From: JAWXBK01 sp034439975
Lineage (GTDB): Bacteria; Pseudomonadota; Alphaproteobacteria; Dongiales; Dongiaceae
NCBI GenBank assembly: GCA_034439975.1
Contig: JAWXBK010000032.1
Span: 1-64,000 of the forward strand
DNA length: 64,000 nt
Direction of reading: 5' to 3'
Below are positions 17,488-26,651 of the stretch, piece by piece (the stretch's first letter is position 1; the number at the start of each line of letters is the position of its first letter). The translations under genes and the position numbers were made by a program. The notes below the pieces were generated by a model. The model was not told the origin of the DNA. It did not search any database and saw nothing but the letters and a program-made list of their open reading frames with translations.

Positions 17488-18470
17488 CGGCAGTTCGCAC
17501 GATGCGTGTCGCCGACGACGAGGCGGCGCTGCGGCTCGATCGCTGGTTCCGCCGGCATTGCCCTGGCGTGACGCATGGCCGTCTCGAGAAACTGCTGCGC
17601 ACCGGGCAAGTCCGGATCGACGGACGACGCGCGAAATCAAACCACCGCCTCGAAGCGGGCCAGATGGTGCGCGTGCCGCCGCTCGATTCCGACGCCGAAG
17701 CGGGTCCGGTTCGGGCCGCACCGATCGAAATCGACGAACATGAGGCGGCGGCGATCCGCGCCCGCGTGCTGCATCGCGATCGCGACTGCCTGGTGATCGA
17801 CAAGCCGGCGGGATTGCCGATACAGGGCGGGCCGGGCATTCGCGTGCATCTCGATGCGCTGCTCGATGCGCTCGAGTTCGATGCCGACGAGCGGCCGCGT
17901 CTCGTGCATCGGCTCGATCGCGATACCAGCGGCGTTCTGGTGCTAGCACGCCATGCGCGGGCCGCGGCGTTCATGGCCGAAGCGTTCCGCCGACGCACGG
18001 CGCGCAAGCTCTATTGGGCGATCACGGTCGGCGTGCCGGTGCCGTCGGCGGGCCGGATCGACGCGCCGCTCGAGAAGCTCGCCGGTCCGCAGGGCGAGCG
18101 CATGGTTGCCGGCGAAGGCGGCCAATCGGCCATCACCGACTATCGTGTGCTCGATCGCGCAGCGACGGCTGCCGCGTTTGTGAAACTCCTGCCGCATACC
18201 GGACGGACACATCAACTTCGCGTTCACTGCGCGGCGATCGGTACGCCAATCCTGGGCGACGGCAAGTATGGCGGCGCGGCCGCTCATATCTCGGGTGGCG
18301 AGATCGCCGCTCAATTACATCTGCATGGGCGGGCGATCGAGCTGCCGAAAATGGACGGCGGTGTGCTGCGCGTGGTCGCGCCATTGCCGCCGCATATCCG
18401 CGACGCATTCCGCTTCTTCGGCTTCGAAGGCGGCCCGGCGCGCGTCAGGGCCGAGGATTTCGAGATATGA
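17484..18470 (+). CDS. rluC: RluC/RluD-family 23S rRNA pseudouridine synthase
   Basis: The 328-residue protein starts at the ATG at 17484, overlapping crcB by 4 bp. An N-terminal S4 RNA-binding domain (about 17-65, RLEKLLRTGQVRIDGRRAKS) precedes the RluA-type catalytic domain. The signature HRLDRDTSGVL places the catalytic aspartate at D145. LPHTGRTHQLRVHCAAIGTP is the conserved C-terminal block. It isomerises uridines in 23S rRNA; RluC is the best guess from neighbourhood and size, but RluD cannot be excluded. It overlaps the next gene by 4 bp. Confidence 0.88.
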   Translation: MTAVRTMRVADDEAALRLDRWFRRHCPGVTHGRLEKLLRTGQVRIDGRRAKSNHRLEAGQMVRVPPLDSDAEAGPVRAAPIEIDEHEAAAIRARVLHRDRDCLVIDKPAGLPIQGGPGIRVHLDALLDALEFDADERPRLVHRLDRDTSGVLVLARHARAAAFMAEAFRRRTARKLYWAITVGVPVPSAGRIDAPLEKLAGPQGERMVAGEGGQSAITDYRVLDRAATAAAFVKLLPHTGRTHQLRVHCAAIGTPILGDGKYGGAAAHISGGEIAAQLHLHGRAIELPKMDGGVLRVVAPLPPHIRDAFRFFGFEGGPARVRAEDFEI

Positions 18471-19183
18471 GCGAAGCCGAGGGCCTGACGGTGTCGCCAT
18501 TCCGGCTTGTCGTATTCGATTGCGACGGGACGCTGGTCGACAGCCAGCACAGCATCGTGGCCGCGATGAACGTTGCCTTCGAAGAGGCCGGCCTTGACGA
18601 ACCCGATGCGGCGGCGGTGCGACATGTGGTGGGCCTCGCGCTCGAAGAGGCGATTGCGCGGCTGCTGCCGCGCGCCATTTCCGAGCAGCATCGCCAAGTG
18701 GCGGCCGCTTATCGCCGCGCGTTTCATATTCTCCGGCAGCGGCCCGATTATCAGGAGCCTTTGTTTCCCGGTATATGCGACGTGATCGACGGGCTTGGGC
18801 GCGCGGGATCGCTGCTCGGCGTCGCGACCGGCAAGAGCCGGCGCGGTCTGATCGCGACGCTGGAACGGCACGGGCTGCGCGACAGATTCGTGACATTGCA
18901 GACAGTCGACGACAATCCCGGCAAGCCGGCACCGGATATGCTGCTGCGCGCGATGCGCGAAACCGGTGCGGATCCCGCGGAAACCGCCATGATCGGCGAT
19001 ACGATTTACGATCTGGAGATGGCGCGGCGCGCGGGGACGGCTGCCATCGCTGCCACTTGGGGCTATCATGACGCAGCCGAGCTCGGGCCCTATGCGGATG
19101 CTGTCGCCGAATCGCCGGCGACCCTGCTATCAGTCATCGAGATTCTTTCCGGGAGGTCTTCATGCGTCTCCGAACAATTCTGA
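18467..19183 (+). CDS. HAD-superfamily phosphatase (phosphoglycolate-phosphatase-like)
   Basis: The 238-residue product starts at the ATG at 18467 (ATGA overlap with the upstream gene). HAD motif I FDCDGTLVD supplies the nucleophile D18 and D20, motif II/III lies around GVATGKSRRG and the DNPGKPAPDML segment, and motif IV is GDTIYDLEMARRAG. The cap domain at about 25-90 is helical (HAD-IA). It probably hydrolyses a small phosphate monoester. It resembles Gph-type enzymes that follow rluC in alphaproteobacteria, but the substrate is unproven. Its 3' end overlaps the AsmA gene by 22 bp. Confidence 0.87.
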   Translation: MSEAEGLTVSPFRLVVFDCDGTLVDSQHSIVAAMNVAFEEAGLDEPDAAAVRHVVGLALEEAIARLLPRAISEQHRQVAAAYRRAFHILRQRPDYQEPLFPGICDVIDGLGRAGSLLGVATGKSRRGLIATLERHGLRDRFVTLQTVDDNPGKPAPDMLLRAMRETGADPAETAMIGDTIYDLEMARRAGTAAIAATWGYHDAAELGPYADAVAESPATLLSVIEILSGRSSCVSEQF

Positions 19184-21249
19184 TTGCGATAGTCGTCGTG
19201 CTGGTCGGGCTGGTGGTCACTGGCTATGCAATCCTGAAATCCCTCGACCTCAACGACTACAAGGCGGTGCTCGCCGAGAAGGTCAAGGAGGCGACCGGAC
19301 GCGATCTGACATTGGCCGGCGATATCGAGCTGGAGATTTCGTTTAAGCCGCGTCTTGCCGTCAATGGCGTGAGCTTTGCCAATGCCGAGTGGGGCAGCGG
19401 TGCCGAGATGGCAACCGTCGAGCGGCTCGAAGCGCAGGTCGACCTGATTCCATTGCTGTCGAGCGAAGTGCGGATCAACCGCTTCGCGCTGATCGGGGTC
19501 GACATCCTGCTCGAAACCGATGCGAACGGCACACCGAACTGGGGTCTGCCGGGCGCGACCGATGGCAGCGCGGGGACGTCGGGTACAGGGGGCGCCGATT
19601 ATTCGTTCGCGGTCGACGAGATCGCGATCGAACGGGCCCGCGTCACCTATCGCGACGGCGCGACCGGCGAGACGCAGATCGTCGCCATCGAGTCATTGAC
19701 CGCATCCGCGGCGAGCCCGTCCGACCCGATCGCGATTGCATTTGCCGGTTCGCTGAACAACAGCCCGATTTCGGCTGACGGCACGATCCCCAGCATCACC
19801 ACGATACGCGCAGGTGGGGCGATGCCGATCGACCTTACGCTCGAAGGCGGCGGTGCGACGATCACCGCGAAGGGTGCGGTGAGCCCCGAGGCATTCGACC
19901 TCATGCTCACGGTTGGCGGCGCATCGCTCGCCGATCTCGGTGCGCTGAGCGGCGCCGTGTTACCGCAGCTCGGGCCGTACAGTCTTGCCGCGCACGTCAC
20001 CAATCCGGACGGCGTCTATCATCTCGGCGGGCTCGATATGAAGATCGGCGAGAGCACGCTGACCGGCGAAGCGAGCCTTGCGCTCGGGGGTACCCGGCCG
20101 CGCATAACGGCGGCCCTGCAATCGACGCTGCTCGATCTCAAGGATTTCGGCGTCGAGCCGCCGGCGGCGAGCGACGGCGGGGGGACGGGCGACGCGGATG
20201 GCGACGGGCGGTTGTTCCCGGACGATCCGCTGCCGCTCGATGCGTTGCGCATGGTCGATGCGACCGTGACGTTCACCGGCACGCGCGTGATCAAGGAGCC
20301 GGTGACGCTCGAGAATGTCGCGGCCGATCTCGTACTGGAGAATGGGCGTCTGACGATCAACAGCATCAATGCCGGTCTTGCGGGCGGCGAGCTCGGTATC
20401 GCGGGCATCATCGATTCCAGCCAGGCACCGGCTGGCGTATCGCTCCAGATCGTAAGCCATCAGGTTGAGGCCGGCGCTCTGCTGCAGACCTTCGTCGGTT
20501 CGGAAGCGCTGTCCGGCGGTCGGGTCAATATGAATGTCGATGTTGCCGGCAGTGGCAATTCGATCCGGCAGATCATGGCAAGCCTGGGCGGTGCGACGAA
20601 CTTCGAGATGGGCGCCGGGCAGATCAACGACCGGTTTGCGCGGATCGTTTTGTCGGACCTGTTCGAGCTGATCGCGGCCGGCGGTGCCGGCGGCACCAAC
20701 CTGAACTGTGTCGTGAGCCGGTTCGATATCGCCGGCGGCATCGCGGAGAGCACGGCGTTGGTGCTCGACACCAACGGCGCCACGATCATCGGCAGCGGTG
20801 AGATCGATCTGCGCGAGGAGCGGCCGGATCTGCGGCTGGTGCCGAATGCGAAACAGACCAATCTGGCCAATCTGGCAATTCCCGTGCGCATCCAGGGCAC
20901 CTTGGCGGAGCCGCAGGTCGGACCGGATGCGGCGGCGCTGGCCGAAGGCCTGGTCGGATCCGTGGGCAGCGTCGGCGGCGGCGTGTTCGATGTGTTGGCC
21001 GGCGTGACGGGCGTCGGCACGGCGAGCGGCACCGGCGACGGGGCCGCCAGCGACAATCCCTGTGTCGCGGCGCTGGAAGGCACCGGCACCGCGGACGCCG
21101 CACCGACGCCGAGTGCGACCGATCTGGTCACCGAAGGCGCGGAGCAGATGCTCGACGGCGCGGGGACCGCAGGCGAAGGGATCGGGCAGGGCGCCGGCGA
21201 AGTCCTCGAAGATGCCGGCGAAGCGCTGGAAGGGCTGTTCGGCAACTGA
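19162..21249 (+). CDS. AsmA-family envelope protein
   Basis: The 695-residue protein has an N-terminal membrane anchor at about residues 5-27 (LIAIVVVLVGLVVTGYAILK), then the AsmA start block ATGRDLTLAGDIELEISFKP and GVSFANAEWG, repeated beta-rich segments and the C-terminal AsmA block GSGEIDLREERPDLRLVPNA with LANLAIPVRIQGTLAEPQVG. AsmA-like proteins are predicted to bridge the periplasm and affect lipid transport or outer-membrane assembly. The last 100 residues are Gly/Ala/Thr-rich and low complexity. It overlaps the HAD gene by 22 bp and appears to overlap the Atp12 gene by 4 bp. Confidence 0.88.
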   Translation: MRLRTILIAIVVVLVGLVVTGYAILKSLDLNDYKAVLAEKVKEATGRDLTLAGDIELEISFKPRLAVNGVSFANAEWGSGAEMATVERLEAQVDLIPLLSSEVRINRFALIGVDILLETDANGTPNWGLPGATDGSAGTSGTGGADYSFAVDEIAIERARVTYRDGATGETQIVAIESLTASAASPSDPIAIAFAGSLNNSPISADGTIPSITTIRAGGAMPIDLTLEGGGATITAKGAVSPEAFDLMLTVGGASLADLGALSGAVLPQLGPYSLAAHVTNPDGVYHLGGLDMKIGESTLTGEASLALGGTRPRITAALQSTLLDLKDFGVEPPAASDGGGTGDADGDGRLFPDDPLPLDALRMVDATVTFTGTRVIKEPVTLENVAADLVLENGRLTINSINAGLAGGELGIAGIIDSSQAPAGVSLQIVSHQVEAGALLQTFVGSEALSGGRVNMNVDVAGSGNSIRQIMASLGGATNFEMGAGQINDRFARIVLSDLFELIAAGGAGGTNLNCVVSRFDIAGGIAESTALVLDTNGATIIGSGEIDLREERPDLRLVPNAKQTNLANLAIPVRIQGTLAEPQVGPDAAALAEGLVGSVGSVGGGVFDVLAGVTGVGTASGTGDGAASDNPCVAALEGTGTADAAPTPSATDLVTEGAEQMLDGAGTAGEGIGQGAGEVLEDAGEALEGLFGN

Positions 21250-21968
21250 TCGCGCGCAGCCCCGATCGACGGTTCTACGAGACCGCCGGCGTCGTCAGGC
21301 GCGGCAGCGGTTTTGCGGTCGTCCTCGACGACCGGCCGGTCAGGACGCCGGCGAAGAACGACCTGGTGCTGCCGAGCCGGGCATTGGCCGAGGCGATCGC
21401 CGTGGAGTGGCGGGCGCAGGGCGAGAAGATCGATCCGGCCTGTATGCCTCTGCTGCAACTGGCCAACACCGCCATCGATCGGGTGGCGCCAGACCCGGCG
21501 CCCGTTGTGGCCGAGATCCTTGGCTATGCCGAGACCGATCTGGTCTGCCATTGGGCGCCCGAGCCGCCGGCATTGACCGAGCGGCAACGGGAGATCTGGC
21601 AACCCCTGCTCGACTGGTCGACGCTCGCTTTGGATGCGCCGCTGCAGCCCGTCGCCGGCATCGTCGCCCAACGCCAGGCGGATGCGGCACTCGCCGCGCT
21701 CAGGGCCTTGGTCGAAGCCCAGACGCCGTTCCGGCTGACCGGCCTGCATCTGCTGACCGTCGTGACCGGCTCGATTGTCATTGCGCTCGCGGTGCTGGCC
21801 GGTCGTCTCGATGCGGACGGGGCGTGGGCGGCGGCGCAGCTCGAGGAGGATTACCAGATCGAACGCTGGGGCGAGGACCCGCTGGCCGTCGAGCGCCGCC
21901 GCGGCATGCGGGTGGATCTGGACGTCGCCGTCCGGTTTGTCGCTTTGCTGGGCACCCCCGGCCTCTAG
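21246..21968 (+). CDS. Atp12-family F1-ATPase assembly chaperone (probable CTG start)
   Basis: Conserved Atp12 blocks are RRFYETAGVV, FAVVLDDRPVRTPAKNDLVL, EWRAQGEKIDP, MPLLQLANTAIDRV and LEEDYQIERWGEDPLAVERR. The first ATG (21366) falls after about 40 conserved residues, so the real start is upstream. The only start-like codon before the homology is CTG at 21246, which overlaps the AsmA TGA as CTGA, the same geometry as ATGA coupling. That gives 240 residues, normal for the family. Atp12 proteins help assemble the F1 alpha subunit. The family is typical of alphaproteobacteria and mitochondria. Confidence 0.85.
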   Translation: MIARSPDRRFYETAGVVRRGSGFAVVLDDRPVRTPAKNDLVLPSRALAEAIAVEWRAQGEKIDPACMPLLQLANTAIDRVAPDPAPVVAEILGYAETDLVCHWAPEPPALTERQREIWQPLLDWSTLALDAPLQPVAGIVAQRQADAALAALRALVEAQTPFRLTGLHLLTVVTGSIVIALAVLAGRLDADGAWAAAQLEEDYQIERWGEDPLAVERRRGMRVDLDVAVRFVALLGTPGL

Positions 21969-22026
21969 GCGCCGGCCCGTCCGGCTGGCCGATTTCAGTT
22001 TTCTTGCAGAGCCCTTGGTGGTAATT

Positions 22027-22071
22027 CCCCAAAGGGGTGCGGGCTTCATTTCTGTAACAAAACTGTAACAA
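22027..22071 (+). promoter_or_regulatory. Repeats upstream of pccB (candidate operator)
   Basis: Within the 112-bp gap before pccB, CTGTAACAA occurs at 22052-22060 and again at 22063-22071, an 11-bp period equal to one helical turn. A small CCCC-AAA-GGGG inverted repeat lies at 22027-22037. Such direct repeats just upstream of a start are plausible regulator sites for propionyl-CoA carboxylase control, but I do not recognise the motif. Confidence 0.35.
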
Positions 22072-22080
22072 TAGGTACGC

Positions 22081-23613
22081 ATGCAGGAAATCCTTCACCA
22101 GCTCGAGCTCAAGCGGGCGGCAGCACGGGCGGGAGGCGGGGCGCGCCGCGTCGAGGCGCAGCATGCCAAGGGCCGGCTAACGGCCCGCGAGAGGATCGAG
22201 CTTCTGCTCGACGACGGCAGCTTCGAAGAATGGGACATGTTCGTCGAACATCGCTCCGCCGATTTTGGTATGCACGACCAGCGCATCCCGGGCGACGGTG
22301 TCGTGACCGGTCATGGCACGATCAACGGGCGGCTGGTCTTTCTCTTCAGCCAGGATTTCACGGTCTTCGGCGGCTCGCTCTCGGAAGCCCATGCCGAGAA
22401 GATCTGCAAGATCATGGACCAGGCGATGCGCGTCGGCGCGCCGGTCATCGGCATCAACGATTCCGGCGGCGCGCGGATCCAGGAAGGCGTCGCATCGCTC
22501 GCAGGTTACGCCGAAGTGTTCCAGCGCAACATCATGGGCTCGGGCGTGGTGCCGCAGATCTCGCTGATCATGGGGCCGTGCGCCGGCGGCGCCGTCTATT
22601 CGCCCGCGATGACCGACTTCATCTTCATGGTGAAGGATTCGTCATACATGTTCGTGACCGGTCCCGACGTCGTCAAGACGGTCACGCATGAGAATGTGAC
22701 GCATGAAGAGCTGGGCGGTGCGCTCACGCACAGCACGCGCTCCGGCGTTGCCGATCTTGCCTTCGAGAACGATGTCGAGGCGCTGCTGCAACTGCGGCGC
22801 TTCATCGATTTCCTGCCGCTCTCGAACCGCAGCGGACTTCCAGTGCGGCCGACCGCGGACCCGGCCGACCGAATGGATTATTCGCTGGATACGCTCATTC
22901 CGGCCAACCCGAACAAGCCCTATGACATGAAGGAACTGATTCTCAAGACGGTCGACGAGGGCGATTTCTTCGAACTGCAGCCGGGTTATGCCGGCAACAT
23001 CATCGTTGGATTCGGCCGCATCGAGGGCTCGACCGTGGGAATCGTGGCGAACCAGCCGACCGTACTCGCTGGCTGTCTCGACATCGATTCCTCGCGGAAG
23101 GCTGCACGGTTCGTTCGCTTCTGCGATTGCTTCGAGATTCCGATCGTCACGTTCGTCGATGTGCCAGGCTTCCTGCCAGGCACCGCGCAGGAATATGGCG
23201 GCATCATCAAGCATGGCGCCAAGCTGTTGTTCGCCTATGGCGAGGCGACGGTGCCGAAGGTGACGGTCATTACCCGCAAGGCCTATGGTGGCGCCTATGA
23301 CGTGATGAGTTCGAAGCATCTGCGCGGCGACGTCAATTACGCGTGGCCGACAGCGGAAATTGCGGTCATGGGACCGAAAGGGGCGGTCGAAATCATTTTT
23401 CGCTCGGATATCGGCGATGCCGCCAAGATTACGCAGCGCACGGAAGAGTACCGGACCAAATTCGCGACGCCATTTGTCGCGGGTGCGCGCGGGTTCATCG
23501 ACGATGTGATCATGCCGCATTCGACGCGCCGCCGGGTGGCGCGAGCGCTCGCAATGCTGCGCAACAAGAAACTGGAGAACCCGTGGAAGAAGCACGACAA
23601 CATCCCGCTCTAA
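22081..23613 (+). CDS. pccB: Propionyl-CoA carboxylase beta chain (carboxyltransferase)
   Basis: The 510-residue protein transfers carboxyl from biotin to propionyl-CoA, giving methylmalonyl-CoA. It has the two crotonase-like halves of the carboxyltransferase fold. The N-terminal half contains RIELLLDDGSFEEWDMFVEH and INDSGGARIQEGVASLAGY with MGPCAGGAVYSPA; the C-terminal half contains VDVPGFLPGTAQEYGGIIKH and ITRKAYGGAYDVMSSKHL. It ends LENPWKKHDNIPL, typical of PccB. The partner alpha chain is 1.0 kb downstream. Acetyl-CoA or methylcrotonyl-CoA carboxylases are less likely from the C-terminus. Confidence 0.94.
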   Translation: MQEILHQLELKRAAARAGGGARRVEAQHAKGRLTARERIELLLDDGSFEEWDMFVEHRSADFGMHDQRIPGDGVVTGHGTINGRLVFLFSQDFTVFGGSLSEAHAEKICKIMDQAMRVGAPVIGINDSGGARIQEGVASLAGYAEVFQRNIMGSGVVPQISLIMGPCAGGAVYSPAMTDFIFMVKDSSYMFVTGPDVVKTVTHENVTHEELGGALTHSTRSGVADLAFENDVEALLQLRRFIDFLPLSNRSGLPVRPTADPADRMDYSLDTLIPANPNKPYDMKELILKTVDEGDFFELQPGYAGNIIVGFGRIEGSTVGIVANQPTVLAGCLDIDSSRKAARFVRFCDCFEIPIVTFVDVPGFLPGTAQEYGGIIKHGAKLLFAYGEATVPKVTVITRKAYGGAYDVMSSKHLRGDVNYAWPTAEIAVMGPKGAVEIIFRSDIGDAAKITQRTEEYRTKFATPFVAGARGFIDDVIMPHSTRRRVARALAMLRNKKLENPWKKHDNIPL

Positions 23614-24401
23614 GTGCAGCGGACGTGTCCGATGCCGACGCGATCAAGGCGGCAATCAAGGCGCACCCTTACTGGTATCACAAGATCGCGCTGCCCGGCG
23701 GCGTGGTGACACCGGGCTGGGCGCCAATCGATCCCGACAAATATGGCGTTCCGGCCGACCTTACCGGCAAGCGCGTGCTCGATATCGTTGCCTGGGACGG
23801 TTACTGGACATTCGAGGCGCTGGAGCGCGGTGCGCGCGAAGTGGTGGCGATCGACGATTTCTCCGATTTTCTCGGAAAAAGTGGGCCAAAAGAGCGACAT
23901 GCCTGGCAGACTTTCGATCTCTGCCGTGCGGCACTTGGCTGGTCGGAAGATCGATGCACGCGAATGGAAATGACCGTCTACGATCTGTCGGAAGAACGGC
24001 TCGGCCGGTTTGACGTGGTTTTCTTTTTTGGTACGCTTTACCACCTGCGCCATCCGCTGCTGGCGCTCGATCTCATTTCATCCATCACCGATGAGCTGAT
24101 CTGCGTCGAGAGCGCCATCCTCAATGACTACAGCGCCTACGGAAAGGGATTGCTGTACGGATATGGCGACCAGATGGTGATGGAATTCTACCCGCGAAGC
24201 GAATACGCGCAGAACGATTCGAACTGGTGGGTACCGACGCTGAAACTGCTCGCGAACATGGTCGGATCCGCGGGATTCAAGGATGTGGAAGCCTGGAAGC
24301 TTGCCGAGAAGCCGATCAATCTTGCCGGCTGCCGCGGATTCGCGAAGGGCTGGAAGGTTCGGCGGGCGCGACCATCCGAGCCGGCTGTGGCCGGCGTCTG
24401 A
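23583..24401 (+). CDS. Class I SAM-dependent methyltransferase (DUF1698/CmoB-like)
   Basis: The 272-residue product probably starts at the GTG at 23583, which overlaps pccB by 31 bp and has GGAG 5 bp upstream; a GTG at 23625 is an alternative. The Rossmann motif I VLDIVAWDGYWTFEAL is at 65-80, and FDVVFFFGTLYHLRHPLLAL is the post-motif region. HPYWYHKIALPGGVVTPGW resembles the N-terminus of CmoB/DUF1698 proteins, but the full CmoB architecture is absent. The substrate is unknown. It is wedged between pccB and pccA. Confidence 0.78.
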   Translation: MEEARQHPALSAADVSDADAIKAAIKAHPYWYHKIALPGGVVTPGWAPIDPDKYGVPADLTGKRVLDIVAWDGYWTFEALERGAREVVAIDDFSDFLGKSGPKERHAWQTFDLCRAALGWSEDRCTRMEMTVYDLSEERLGRFDVVFFFGTLYHLRHPLLALDLISSITDELICVESAILNDYSAYGKGLLYGYGDQMVMEFYPRSEYAQNDSNWWVPTLKLLANMVGSAGFKDVEAWKLAEKPINLAGCRGFAKGWKVRRARPSEPAVAGV

Positions 24402-24458
24402 CGGACAACCGCGCGGATGGAATGAACGTGGCCGCACCCACGCCTCAGCGCGCCCGGA

Positions 24459-24641
24459 TTGTTGGCACGTCGATCAAATCGCCGATTGCCGATCTCGTGC
24501 CGGACTGAAACGCTGACGTTTAACCTGGCGCAGTCCGGATTCACCAAAGTGACGCAGGTTCGCGAATTCGATTTGTTCGAGGACAGCAGCCGGCTCGCCG
24601 TTGAAGGCACGCCGATCAGCGTCAACATCATTGCCGAATAG
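24459..24641 (+). pseudogene. Remnant of a methyltransferase C-terminus
   Basis: A short open frame (TTG at 24459 to TAG at 24641) ends with LAQSGFTKVTQVREFDLFED and SSRLAVEGTPISVNIIAE. This resembles the last 40 residues of a class I methyltransferase family (consensus style GF..V..V..FGLFDDTS...GVPISLNV). The N-terminal catalytic part is missing: upstream another frame holds only RIVGTSIKSPIADLVPD before a stop at 24508. I read this as debris of a degraded gene between the intact methyltransferase and pccA. Whether it is expressed is unknown. Confidence 0.5.
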
Positions 24642-24659
24642 ACGGGAAACGGGACAAGA

Positions 24660-26651
24660 ATGTTCAAGAAGATCCTGATCGCCAATCGCGGTGAAATCGC
24701 CTGCCGCGTCATTCGCACCGCGCGCGCCATGGGCATCAAGACGGTGGCGGTCTATTCCGAGCCCGATGCCGATGCGCTGCATGTGCGCGAGGCCGATGAG
24801 GCGGTGCTGATTGGGCCGGCGTCATCGTCCCAGAGCTATCTGGCGATCGACAAGATTGTCGAGGCGGCACGTCAGACCGGCGCCGATGCGGTTCATCCGG
24901 GATACGGGTTCCTCTCGGAGAACACGAAGTTCGCCGAGGCGCTGGACCAGGCCGGGATCGCCTTCATCGGACCGCCCGCGTCGGCGATTGCGGCGATGGG
25001 CGACAAGATCGAATCCAAGAAGCTCGCCGAGAAGGCCGGGGTCAACAGCGTGCCGGGGCATCTGGCGCCGATTGCCGATGCGGATGAGGCGCGGCGTATC
25101 GCCCGGACGATCGGCTATCCGGTGATGCTGAAGGCATCGGCTGGCGGCGGCGGCAAGGGTATGCGCATCGCGAGGAGCGACGAAGAAGTCGAGGACGGTT
25201 TTCGCGGTGCCACAAACGAGGCGCGTACCGCATTCGGCGACGATCGCGTGTTCGTCGAAAAGTACATCGAACAGCCCCGGCATATCGAAATCCAGGTGCT
25301 CGCCGATGCGCATGGCAATACGATCTTTCTCGGCGAACGAGAATGCTCGATCCAGCGCCGCCATCAGAAGGTGATCGAAGAGGCGCCGAGTCCGTTCCTC
25401 GATTCCCGAACGCGGAGCGCCATGGGCGCGCAGGCGGTCGCATTGGCCAAGGCGGTCGGCTATCGCTCGGCGGGGACGGTCGAATTCATCGTCGATGCCG
25501 AGCGCAATTTCTATTTCCTCGAAATGAACACGCGCCTGCAGGTCGAACATCCGGTGACGGAGATCGTGACCGGCCTCGATCTGGTCGAACTGATGATCCG
25601 CATCGCGGCCGGCGAGAAACTGCCGATCAAGCAAAAGGATGTAACTCTGCAGGGTTGGGCGATCGAAGCGCGGGTCTATGCCGAAGATCCGGCACGGGGC
25701 TTTCTGCCATCGATCGGGCGCCTCGTGAAATATCGCGAGCCGCCGACCGGCGGCGCGATCCGGGTCGACAGCGGCGTCTACGAGGGCGCGGAGATCGGCA
25801 TGAACTACGATCCGCTGGTGGCGAAACTGATCGCCAGCGGTCGCGACCGGCACGAGGCGATCGCCAATCTGCGCGAGGCGCTGGACGGATTCGTGATCGA
25901 GGGGATCGGGCACAATATTCCGTTTCTTGCGGCGCTTGCCGGCCATCCGCGGTTTGCGGCGGGTGAACTGACGACGAATTTCATCGCGGAAGAGTTTCCC
26001 GACGGCTTTGCGAGCGTCGATCCCGATGAAGCGCAGGCGCGGCTGCTGGTGTCGGTCGGCGCCGTCATTCACCATCAGCTTTCGTTGCGAGAAAAGCGCA
26101 TCAGCGGCCAGTTGCGCGTGCCGCAGGTGCGCGGCGGCGCCGAATGGGTCGTATTGCTCGGCGCCGACGGCGAGTATCGCGTGACGGTGGTCGAGACCGC
26201 AGACGGGTTTGCCGTCATCGATCGGAAGGCTAGTCACGAGGTCGCCAGCGACTGGCGGCCGGGAGAGTCCCTGTTCCGCGGACGGATCGATGCGCGGCCG
26301 ATTACGGTTCAGATCGTGCGCAGCGGTGTCGGCTATCGGCTGGTTCATGGCGGCGTATCGATCCTGCTCAAGATCCTGAGCCCGCGCGCCGCGGAATTGC
26401 ATCGCCTGATGCCGGTCAAACAGGCGCCGGATATGTCGCGCTTCCTGCTCTCGCCGATGCCGGGGCTGTTGATCTCGCTGGCGGTCGCCGAGGGCGATCT
26501 CGTCAAGGCAGGGCAGGAGCTCGCGGTCGTCGAAGCGATGAAGATGGAAAATATCCTGCGCGCGGCATCGGACGGGCGCGTTCACAAGGTGCTGGCGGAA
26601 TCCGGCGCCAGTCTGGTCGTCGATCAGCCGATCCTCGAATTCGCGCAATGA
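24660..26651 (+). CDS. pccA: Propionyl-CoA carboxylase alpha chain (biotin carboxylase + biotin carrier)
   Basis: The 663-residue protein joins an ATP-grasp biotin carboxylase (MFKKILIANRGEIACRVIRT, ASAGGGGKGMRIARSDEE, EMNTRLQVEHPVTE, about 1-450), a linker/BT region and a C-terminal biotinyl domain. The biotin attachment site is K628 in EAMKMENIL. It carboxylates its own biotin for PccB. The LLISLAVAEGDLVKAGQELA hairpin is typical of the carrier domain. The length matches PccA (about 660-670), longer than AccC. It overlaps acylphosphatase by 4 bp. Confidence 0.94.
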   Translation: MFKKILIANRGEIACRVIRTARAMGIKTVAVYSEPDADALHVREADEAVLIGPASSSQSYLAIDKIVEAARQTGADAVHPGYGFLSENTKFAEALDQAGIAFIGPPASAIAAMGDKIESKKLAEKAGVNSVPGHLAPIADADEARRIARTIGYPVMLKASAGGGGKGMRIARSDEEVEDGFRGATNEARTAFGDDRVFVEKYIEQPRHIEIQVLADAHGNTIFLGERECSIQRRHQKVIEEAPSPFLDSRTRSAMGAQAVALAKAVGYRSAGTVEFIVDAERNFYFLEMNTRLQVEHPVTEIVTGLDLVELMIRIAAGEKLPIKQKDVTLQGWAIEARVYAEDPARGFLPSIGRLVKYREPPTGGAIRVDSGVYEGAEIGMNYDPLVAKLIASGRDRHEAIANLREALDGFVIEGIGHNIPFLAALAGHPRFAAGELTTNFIAEEFPDGFASVDPDEAQARLLVSVGAVIHHQLSLREKRISGQLRVPQVRGGAEWVVLLGADGEYRVTVVETADGFAVIDRKASHEVASDWRPGESLFRGRIDARPITVQIVRSGVGYRLVHGGVSILLKILSPRAAELHRLMPVKQAPDMSRFLLSPMPGLLISLAVAEGDLVKAGQELAVVEAMKMENILRAASDGRVHKVLAESGASLVVDQPILEFAQ

